From: Wolfiporia cocos
Taxonomy: Eukaryota; Basidiomycota; Agaricomycetes; Polyporales; Phaeolaceae
Assembly (NCBI GenBank): GCA_029448655.1
Contig: JACCLO010000014.1
Span: 2,232,001-2,296,000, forward strand
Direction of reading: 5' to 3'
DNA length: 64,000 bases
In this document: in pieces, positions 54,872-64,000 of the stretch
Layout of the letters: every line of letters begins with the position of its first letter
Numbering within the stretch: position 1 is the first letter of the stretch
Position numbers and translations under genes: made by a program
The notes under the pieces: generated by a model
The model's input: only the letters and a program-made list of their open reading frames with translations
Told to the model about the DNA's origin: nothing
Database searches by the model: none

Positions 54872-56774
54872 CTAAGAACAGCACGAGTGCCCCCCGTGTC
54901 CGTTCGCACCAGTAGAAGGGTACCCCAGGGCCGAACCGAGGGACGAGGAGGTAGACACATGCGATTGGCCGGCAGAGGAGTGCGACGAGAGCGATGACGC
55001 ACGGCTGAGCGTGCGCGGGATATCCAGCGATTGCTCGTTCCGGACAACTTCCATCGGCCATGGAGCATCGGAAACCGCGGGAGCGGGCTGCCGACGTCTG
55101 CCACTGCAACACTGCGCGCGTTCGCCAGACGTGGCGAAGGTGACGGACCGCCCTCCTTGCTCGTGCTCACACCCAGGGCACTGGCAGCCTTGGCAGCAGC
55201 CGCAGCAGTCAGCGGCGCAAGCACAAAACCCGGCGGGGCACTTGCATTGTCCACCGCAGCACTCCTCGAGGGCGGCCGGCGAAGGGCGCGCATCTTGCAG
55301 GTTGTTCCAGAGTGCGTAGGTCTGTAGCATGCTGGGATCGAATTGGACATCGGACTGTGCTGGAGAGGGGACATGCGGTGACATCCGATCTGGGGGCTGG
55401 CCGGTCATGGGCATTGATTGTAAGGGAGACGGCGGTTGAAGGGCCGCCGGCGTAATGATAGACACTTGCCGGAGCCAATCGTCGATCGGATCCTGTTGTT
55501 GCTGCCGGTCATCATAATTAACTGGCGACGGCTCGCCCGTGATCGAGGAAGGTAACATCAGGACCGCACAGTCGAGGCAGCTCATGCATGAATGCGGATT
55601 GGTGCACGACGCGGAGGGATTCGCGCTCGCGCCGCGGTGCTCAAGGCAACCAGGGCACGCGCAAGACGAGCCGCACGCGCATGCGCTCATCGGCGCATTC
55701 GGAGGGGTAAGCGATGACATCCAGGAAGCTAGGCCGGGGGAAATAGCGGCGGTATCGGCATGGGAAGGCGACGGAACAGCCATCGCAGGCACCGACTGCT
55801 GGAACGCCGACGGCGCGATCGGGGCGTCCATGAACTCGGACCCATGAACGTACTCATATGCTCGGCCATACGGACTGTAGAACGCCTGTCCGTGGTGCAG
55901 CTGGTGGCGAATGCCGCCATGGGCGGTTGACGGATCGTGGACGGGCCCGGTAGGGGAGGGTTGGCGCTGAGAGGGGGGTCGGGGAAGCACCGGCCTGTAG
56001 TCGCCTGTATGCGCGTTGACGACGAGTCCGGCGGGTTGCGTAATCTGGGACTCGGGACGAGAGGAAGACGCCGTGAGGTCCACGCTCGGTCCACGCTCCC
56101 GGGGTTTCGACTTCCGTTTCGGACGACTGACGCGGGCGGTGCAGCAGTTGCAGATTCCGGTGTCGTTGCAGGAGCACGCCGTGGAAGAGCCGTGGCCTGG
56201 GAATCGTCGGCACGGAATCCGGTGAGAAGATCTGATAGCAAGAACTTACCACTATGCTCCGAGTCGGATCCATCTGTCATGGCCTGCAACGCGACCGACG
56301 CCTCCAGCGCTTCAGGCAAGCCACTGGGGAATGCGGCCGTGGCCGGAATCTTGGTGCTGCCTGGTGGAATAACGAACAGATTGGCCTTACAGGTCAGCAT
56401 GACTGAGTTCATTGAGTAGGGGACGCAGTAATATCACCTCGTTTTAACGGGCCGTCGCCTTCGTCCCTTGTGGCGCACATGCACTTGACATGTACTTGCT
56501 TGGTCTTGCGGAGCTCCCTGCAGTGCTCGCACTGCGTGACCGGACGGCCCTTCTTCTTGATCTCAAAGAGAGGGCGATCCGTGTGCTTGCAGCTTGAGGA
56601 GCGATGTCCCTTGATGCATGTCTCACTGCGGTGATGTGAGGACACAGCACGCTGCCTTCGCCGATACGGGACCTACCATGCGTACTTCTTGTCGCCGACG
56701 AAAACCTACAGGAGATTCAGATTCTCGCGTCAACGCTGGATCAAGATCGAGGACGGCGAATTTGTAACTACCAT
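54872..56774 (-). CDS. Copper-fist transcription factor
   Basis: Copper-fist proteins bind DNA through an N-terminal zinc/copper-loaded domain and regulate copper homeostasis genes (ACE1, MAC1, Cuf1 type). Exons (minus): 56,774-56,772 (the ATG alone), 56,705-56,677, 56,625-56,438, 56,402-56,250 and 56,196-54,872; 565 residues. The domain reads MVFVGDKKYACETCIKGHRS, then SSSCKHTDRPLFEIKKKGRP and TQCEHCRELRKTKQVHVKC, with the RGHR/KGRP-type basic elements in place. Downstream are three Cys-rich clusters: CSCNDTGICNCC, CACGSSCACPGC and a longer one (CCGGQCKCPAGFCACAADCC), candidate copper-sensing motifs. The rest is Pro/Ser-rich. Introns of 66, 51, 35 and 53 nt; the first follows the start codon immediately. 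Confidence 0.9.
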
Positions 56775-57652
56775 AATTGTTGCTGGACTAGTGTGAACGG
56801 TAGGAAAGATGTTGCGGATAAGTTGATGGTGAAAAAAGCGGATTGTGCCAAATGTGTCGAGGGAGTCGCCCCAGACGGAGAGTGAGAACACCCTCGTGCG
56901 CCCGTGACGCTCGAATGCGGGTTATTGAAACACTATACCGGCCTTCGAGAGCTGCTGACTGTGTATGCACAACATAAGCAACAGGAGGGGGAAGGGGCTG
57001 AGGATCGCGCACCGCACCCAGACTGATATACATCGCCACAAGAGCACAACACGTACAAACGCAGCACCTGTCACTGTGTCACGCTAGTCTCGTCACGCAC
57101 CCAAGCGCTCGAGTCGCATATATGACTCTACGACTGCCTGCACGTTCGCCGCGCTCATTCCGCGCACAGCCTGATACGCATTGCATGAAACGCACCCGAG
57201 GGCTGTAGATAGCCCCGATGCGCCGCGATAGCTGGAGCCGCATGCTGGTAGATCATCGCAAGATTTCGAAGGCACTGGGATCCGACTTGAGTACGAGGAT
57301 GTGTAGAAGCAGGGCTGCAGTGCCTCGCTAGTGCAGACGTCCGTGGGCGTGCTGGGATCATCCATGGTAACGACCGAGGACAGGCTCACAGCAGAGGAGC
57401 TCATATCCAGGCAAGAGGAAGCTCGAGACAAACGCGTCGAGACCAGCACTCGGCAACGCCGATTAGATAGGCGCCCGAAGTGGTGTAAACATGCACGTGA
57501 ACCGGGGAAGCTTCCGGAGACCGCACGTGCCCGCGGGTCTACGAAAAAGTTGCGCGCGAGCTCTGCGCGAATTTCTTTGCATTCCCAAAATCGACTGCGC
57601 CCCATATCTCCTGTTGGGCGGCGCACTGACTTCTAAATCGCCAGCTCTCGCC
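56775..57652. promoter_or_regulatory. Divergent intergenic region copper-fist/RRP9
   Basis: 878 bp between head-to-head genes, containing both promoters and the 5' leader of the copper-fist gene. No binding site can be called with confidence. Frames at 57,093-57,626 do not resemble known proteins. Confidence 0.4.
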
Positions 57653-59744
57653 ATGCCAGACTCATTCTTCGCTACAAACAAGCTCCGGAAGCGGAAGCGC
57701 ACAGGAACAGATGCGTCGACCTCGAAAAAGACTCTCCGCCCAACTGGCAGTGCGATCGCACATGCGAAGGTGAATGGGAAAAGCTCTGGGAAGGGGAAGG
57801 GGAAGCAGAAGGCAGCGTCGAAACAGCGGAGGGATGAGGAGCTCTCCGACGAGACGCAGGAGTCGGACGCCGGCGGGATCGACGAGCTCGACCTGCGAGC
57901 ACCGGACATCAATGCGGATGCGTACGAGAGCGATGAGGAGGACACAGATGAGACACCCGCAGAGAAGCGGCTCAGGCTCGCGAAGATGTACATCGACGGC
58001 GTAAAGCAGGGGCTCGGGCTTGGTGCGTACCCTCACACCTTCCATCTTGACATCCCGCTCATGCTTACCCCCAGCCGATGGCGAGTTCGACGCGGCTGAG
58101 ATCGACCGCGAGCTTGTCTCTGCTCGGCTCAAGCAGGACGTGATGGAGCACTCGGGAAGGGCGCATCTATTCGTCGCGGGCAGCGTATGTTTATTGACCT
58201 CTCTCCCCGTTCGTTCCTCATTCCCTCTCTCGAAACAGTACGACACAGTACACTACACATCAATGCGTACGCGTGGGCATCGCTCCTCCGCTACTGCGGC
58301 GGTTGCCTCGTCCGATGCGCGCTGGCTCTTCTCTGCCGGCAAGGATGGCGTGATCGTCAAGTGGGACCTGCGCACCGGGAAGAAGGCTCATGTGTTCGTG
58401 AAATGCCGCCCAGACAAGGGTAAAGGCCGTGCGAAAGCGGGAGCAGAGCCGGCGGGGCACACTGACGAAGTGTGGGCACTCGCGCTGAGCCCCGATGGGC
58501 GGTACCTCGCGAGTGGGGGAAAGGACCGACGCGTCGGTGTGTGGGACGTTGAGAAGAATGAGTGGGTGAAGAGCTTCGGGGGACATCGCGACGCGATTTC
58601 GGTGCGTGCTGCCCAGTGATTTGCACTCGGTATAAGGCCATAAACCATCAATTCGTCGTCTGTGCAGGCTCTCGCGTTCCGCAAGGCACCTCCATCTGCA
58701 TCGACGTCGACACAGCTTTACTCTGGCTCGTTTGACCGGTCATTGAAGCTGTTTGATCTAACGTCAATGGGTTATATCGAGACGCTCTTTGGTCATCAGG
58801 CTCCCGTGCTGTCACTCGACACGCTCCGTGGTGAGACGGCGGTCAGTACGGGCGGGCGCGACAAGACGGTGAGGTATTGGAAGATCCCTGAGGAAACGCA
58901 ACTCGTATTCCGCGGAGGCGGTGGGAGCCAGTGGAGGGACGACTTCGAGGGGCTGGACACGGGGGAGGATGGAGACGAGGGCGAGAGCGCGGCACCAAGA
59001 ATGGGTAAAGGGAAGAAGAAGGAGAAAGCTCAGGCCAAGTTCATGGAAGGGAGCATTGAGTGTGTGGCGATGATTGATGAGAGCACGTTTGTGAGCGGAG
59101 GGGACAGCGGGTACGTCATCTATTTCCAGTTCTCGGGTATAACATGGGCTGAATGTCCGTGATTGCAGGTCCATCTGCCTTTGGACAACGCAAAAGAAAA
59201 AGCCGGTGTTCACGCAAGCGCTCGCGCACGGAATGGATGAGTCGCAGGTGGACACGGAAGATGTCGAGATTGTACGCAAACCACGATGGGTCACAGCCGT
59301 AGGCGCACTCTGGTATTCGGATCTCTTTGCATCCGGTACGTCGCCGTCTGCCGTTCCATGATAATCTTGACTCTTATGCAATTCATATGCAATTCAGGAT
59401 CATGGGATGGCGAGATCCGACTATGGAAGCTCGATTCGAAACTCAAGTCGTTCTCGCTCATTGCGTCGATCCCCGCTCTCGGTGTTGTCAACTCGATTCA
59501 ATTTGTGTCGACGCCGACGGATTTTGTCGAACAGGCTGAGTGGGCACGCGCGACTGAAACTGAAGTCGACTCGCATGTCCCAGCCAATGGGCGCCAGCGT
59601 CGACCGGCAAGCCTGCCTACGATACTGGTGGTGGCGGGGGTAGGACAGGAGATGCGGTTCGGGCGGTGGGTACAGAAAAAAGGCGATGGCCATTTGAATG
59701 GATCGCTTGTCGTCGCGCTGCGTCCGCGGACACCAGAATCATAG
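57653..59744 (+). CDS. RRP9: U3 snoRNP WD40 protein RRP9
   Basis: RRP9 (U3-55K) binds the U3 snoRNA box B/C motif and is needed for 18S rRNA processing in the nucleolus. Exons 57,653-58,022, 58,075-58,184, 58,239-58,601, 58,668-59,110, 59,169-59,335 and 59,398-59,744 give 599 residues. The N-terminus is basic then acidic (TNKLRKRKRTGTDAS, YESDEEDTDETPAEKRLRLA), typical of the family. Seven or so WD repeats follow, e.g. WLFSAGKDGVIVKWDLRTGK, HTDEVWALALSPDGRYLASG, YSGSFDRSLKLFDL and STGGRDKTVRYWKI. A low-complexity insertion (EGLDTGEDGDEGES) separates two repeats. It ends GQEMRFGRWVQKKGDGHLNG, the conserved tail. Intact. Confidence 0.92.
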
Positions 59745-60147
59745 CTTGTCTGTCCTCTGCCTATGCTTTGTCATCTCCGAGCCGTCGCCGTTGGATTAGT
59801 ACACCACACCCTTGAATACCACACCGCACCGTTGCTGAACTATGCTCCGGGTATCGAGCTAGCCGATGGGTTAGCATGCATTCGAAGTCGACATCGGGGC
59901 TCTGCAAACTTGCTGCGTCAGCTGCCTCGGACTGCTCAGAGTGCGTGAAACCGGCTTGTTCTCGTACCTATTAGATCCCGCCAAGCATGGCTGTCTGTTA
60001 TAAACCTCGACTGCCTCCCGCCACTTCGACGCCATCCGCCACCTGCTCTGCTCTGCTTGAGTTACTCTGCGCTGAATCGGCCGACTCGAGCGCTCTATCA
60101 TTCGTCGAGTCCATCAGACAAGCACTCGTATATTATCCTGTCGTCCA
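59745..60147. promoter_or_regulatory. Intergenic, promoter of enoyl-CoA hydratase
   Basis: 403 bp between the RRP9 stop and the next start. No gene is recognised. Confidence 0.4.
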
Positions 60148-61329
<1,182 letters not shown>

Positions 61330-63333
61330 ACGTGAGAATTAGCGTTGGTATGTACTGGATGTCACAATAGCCCTTGAATATACATGTATCTCTATTTGCC
61401 GATATGAATTTCTCTTCAGCCTCTGCGACGTGCGTTACTTCACCGCCACCGACTCGCCTGCCCCTGGCACGGTGACATGGCACGGTGAAGCGCCTAGTGC
61501 TATACGCTACCGCAACTTGTGCGCCCAATATGGCCTTTGCTTTCCCGCAAATCAACCGATAGGAGAAGCCTCTGCGCGCGATGTGTGCATGTTGGCTACC
61601 TGCAGGCCTAGGGCTAGCGTTCCACACATGTAGCCAAGAACTTCAGCATCTACTCGGAGATCTGCTGGATAAGGCATAATCTTATACGTGCGTGGGTATC
61701 GCTCGTTGCATACCATGTTGAGATTGCGGTCCTGGCAGCCGCATGTCCAGTGCGGCTTTAGCAGACCGGCGAGTGGCCGTCGCTGGGAAGTTGCGCGGTC
61801 CCGATCGTGATCTCAGGGACACTGGCTGCCGCGATCGATAATTGTGGGTGCTAGTGGGTGCATCATAGTGCCAAGCGCTGTGTATCTGACGGTGTTCCGT
61901 GCTGGGTTAAAAGAGCGTTTCGACCCAGACACTGCAGTGGATTATTTGTGAGAATACTTGATTCACATCACTATACTGCATGATGGGCAAACGAGGATCA
62001 ATTATAATATTATTGCTGTCCCTCCACCAGCCACACCCAGCCCACGACTAGATCAAAGACCATTTACCGCTTGGATTTCAGCGTAACTTACAATGGCAAT
62101 GTTGCATTCGAGCTCACTGAAATCTATTATTCCAAGACGCACCTTGTCAATCTCGTCCTACACTTTCTGCTCGAGATGATTGGCGAAGCGAGTCAATTTG
62201 CATGAGCTTTCTCAGCGTATGCAGGACAACTCCTCGCCGGGTTGAGTAGACACGGTTTAATGAGACCACGGCTGGATACGGGTTCTCTCTGGAAAGTGCA
62301 CCTCAGACCGCTCAGCAGAATGCCCTAACGTTGGACGCATCCTGTTCGTAGACGGCGGTATAACTGTGCATGTTTAAATAAGTCAATTTCCGATGTTAGC
62401 TTGAGTTTCAAGGTACCCATGCTGTCACACAACGGTCACAGTCCTCGCGTGTCAGCGGTGATGACTCTGATGAGTCTTATCTACGGCGGAAGAGGAGGGG
62501 AACAGTTCATTCGTGCGGCCAATCATGGTAGGTCTTCCGGTCCATACTATAGCGGCAGGCGAGAATGTACTACAACTCCTTCTCAGCCAACTGCGCCCTG
62601 CAGACAGAGCTTTAACTATCTGATGTACGAGATTGTCCATCTGATATTTCTGCGCAGCCTCCAAAACCAAATCATGATCTGGTTGCGCTCACAATATCGG
62701 AGTATCAAATCCGGTGCGGTGTGGCGCTGCTCGGTCATGGAGACCGCCTCGAGGGCATCGCTTTGAGGAATCTCCACCGAGTAACCAAGGTCCAGCGGCG
62801 GCGCACAATGTAATAAAACTATGGTACAATATGGCACAAACGGGAAGCTTCGAGAGATACTGCTAATTGCCCACCGGATCAACAGCAACAGCAAGGTATG
62901 GGAATTATATAGCAGACTGTGCCATCCTGGAAGCACCGATCCCAATTAACAACTGTCCATATGCGTTATTCGAAGGACGGCTTACGGGGCAAGGAATACA
63001 TCCCCCTCGTATTCTCTCAGGCTTGCCTACATGTTCCTCAGTCTCGCTGGTGTTCGTCGACATTGTGTGTGTTCGTGAGGGTTGTGTCTGCACTACTCCA
63101 GGAGAGTTGTGGGACGCTGTATGTGTGGCCGGTGGGTAGGCGATGTCTTGTTGGTGCGTAGAATAGCTAGTAGACATGATGATAGATGATTATGGGATGC
63201 GTTTCAGAGCGCACATCCTTGTTCAATACATATACATATATATGTTGACAAATGGTGGAGAACACTGCTCGCAGCACCTATGACGTCACCTAGGTATCCA
63301 CAATACATTCTGACGTGCGCGCACGCTTGTAAC
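61330..63333. other. 2-kb intergenic region
   Basis: Apart from a BTB-protein relic (about 62,590-62,820) nothing coding is supported. An AT-rich TATATACATATATATG stretch occurs at about 63,226-63,244. Confidence 0.45.
62590..62820 (-). pseudogene. BTB/POZ-domain protein relic
   Basis: On the minus strand VLEAAQKYQMDNLVHQIV matches the helix that closes the BTB domain in the large basidiomycete BTB family (usually VLEAAxKYxM). A preceding frame reads YSVEIPQSDALEAV, as in the segment just before. The two lie in different frames with a stop between, so the gene is broken. Only about 75 codons survive. BTB proteins usually act as Cullin-3 adaptors; no such role can be claimed for this fragment. 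Confidence 0.45.
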
Positions 63334-63420
63334 GGGCCAATGGTCTAGAGGTAAGATACTTGCTTTGGGTCATCTGATCGCAATTGCAAGGGATCCTGGG
63401 TTCGAATCCCAGTTGGCCCC
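63334..63420 (+). tRNA. tRNA-Pro (UGG) with 15-nt intron
   Basis: Acceptor arms GGGCCAA (63,334-63,340) and TTGGCCC (63,413-63,419) pair fully, with C as discriminator base. D stem GTCT/AGAT, anticodon stem CTTGC (63,359-63,363) / GCAAG (63,386-63,390) and T arm CTGGG-TTCGAAT-CCCAG are all complete. The anticodon is TGG at 63,366-63,368, decoding proline. A 15-nt intron (63,370-63,384) sits one base 3' of the anticodon, the canonical eukaryotic position. Internal A box (GGTCTAGAGG region) and B box GGTTCGAAT are present, and TTTTTG follows at 63,422, a Pol III terminator. Confidence 0.95.
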
Positions 63421-63427
63421 CTTTTTG
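63421..63427 (+). terminator. Pol III T-run terminator of tRNA-Pro
   Basis: TTTTT immediately downstream of the tRNA discriminator base fits RNA polymerase III termination. Confidence 0.7.
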
Positions 63428-63668
63428 TCTGTATCTATTGGCGTGCTCGAAACTTGTTCAAACTTTCATTTGGCTCCTGCAATACCCCAGTAATCGTGGG
63501 CTTATGTTGTACGCATATACGTGGTGTGTGCTATTGGGGCTATGAAATCGATCGCGGCTTAGCGCAATAAGGCTTAGCGCAATAACTAATCGATCGGTGC
63601 GCACTGCCCCCTCCGAGCTCCACTGATCTACCTCGTCCACGTCCTGTCGATTCCAGCATCTCTAACAT

Positions 63669-64000
63669 ATGGCTCCTCCAGAGTTCTCGTTGCGTTTGCA
63701 GCACGGTATGTATACATACGTCAGACTATCCATCACTCAAGCGCCTCATAGGTATCACCGGTGGCTTTGCGCCGCCCACTCCGAGTGCGATCTACACCAT
63801 CACGGCCGCGCCGACTCAACCCGCACTCAGCATCAGCAGCGCTGTCCGCGCTGATGGCACACCCAGTCTGCAGGACGGTATTGCCACATCCCTCGCCGTT
63901 GACGAACAGACGAGGACGCTTCTGGACGAGCTCCACAGCATCCTAACGACGATCCCGACCGAATACCCACCTGGGAGCGAGGATATCTACGGACTAGATA
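63669..64000 (+). CDS. Conserved hypothetical protein, 5' end only
   Basis: Exon 1 is 63,669-63,705 (MAPPEFSLRLQHG), intron 63,706-63,751 (46 nt); exon 2 runs off the window. The joined frame continues ITGGFAPPTPSAIYTITAAP, then DGTPSLQDGIATSLAVDEQT and ELHSILTTIPTEYPPGSEDI. The RLQHG-TGGFAPPTPSAIY opening and PPGSEDIYGLD segment recur, as I remember, in uncharacterised agaricomycete proteins; no function is known to me. No signal peptide is obvious. Partial only because of the window edge. Confidence 0.7.

Overview
The window is nuclear DNA of a filamentous fungus, most likely an agaricomycete basidiomycete and perhaps Polyporales. The evidence is the density of short introns (35-80 nt, GT...AG), an intron-bearing tRNA-Pro, fungal families such as the copper-fist regulator and the Dus3 enzyme with CCCH fingers, and basidiomycete-type transposon debris (DUF6589, Tc1/mariner, hAT, many solo LTRs). 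The order-level placement is inference.

The window has two compartments. Bases 1-24,600 are transposon territory with almost no intact host genes. At least ten solo LTRs, or LTR-bounded blocks, are flanked by exact 5-bp target duplications, and several sit inside one another. The best case is a 708-bp LTR at 14,986-16,956 that carries two further solo LTRs; removing both with their duplications restores exactly 708 bp. Also present are a non-autonomous hAT-like element with an 8-bp duplication (1,713-3,219), a chimeric Tc1/mariner (8,941-12,028), a 77-bp near-perfect palindrome with a 5-bp duplication, three copies of a 178-bp miniature LTR-like element (one inside an exon of a host gene at 13,279-14,167), a DUF6589 fragment, and a nuclear copy of mitochondrial nad5 plus a LAGLIDADG intron ORF (17,925-19,620) split by a palindromic GC-rich minisatellite.

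Bases 24,600-64,000 are gene-dense. In order: a long coiled-coil/Ser-rich protein (-); a tandem pair of wax-synthase-like membrane acyltransferases (+,+); serine palmitoyltransferase subunit 2 (-); a SUZ-domain protein (-); UDP-glucose 6-dehydrogenase (-); tRNA-dihydrouridine synthase 3 (+); an alpha/beta-hydrolase (+); an MFS transporter (-); Hikeshi/OPI10 (-); alanine aminotransferase (+); a copper-fist transcription factor (-); the U3 snoRNP WD40 protein RRP9 (+); mitochondrial enoyl-CoA hydratase (+); a BTB-domain relic (-); tRNA-Pro(UGG) (+); and the 5' end of a conserved hypothetical gene running off the right edge (+). For these models (except the hypothetical genes) I resolved every exon boundary by keeping the reading frame through GT...AG junctions, and the exon sums are multiples of three.

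The genes are individually regulated housekeeping and accessory loci, not a single pathway. Hikeshi/alanine aminotransferase, copper-fist/RRP9 and UGD/DUS3 are divergent pairs sharing intergenic promoters of about 0.5-1.2 kb. The wax-synthase pair lies beside the transposon compartment. The most novel signal is a stem-loop just downstream of the TATA box in one LTR superfamily. Its arms change by compensatory substitutions between copies, which points to selection on an RNA structure in the retrotransposon leader.
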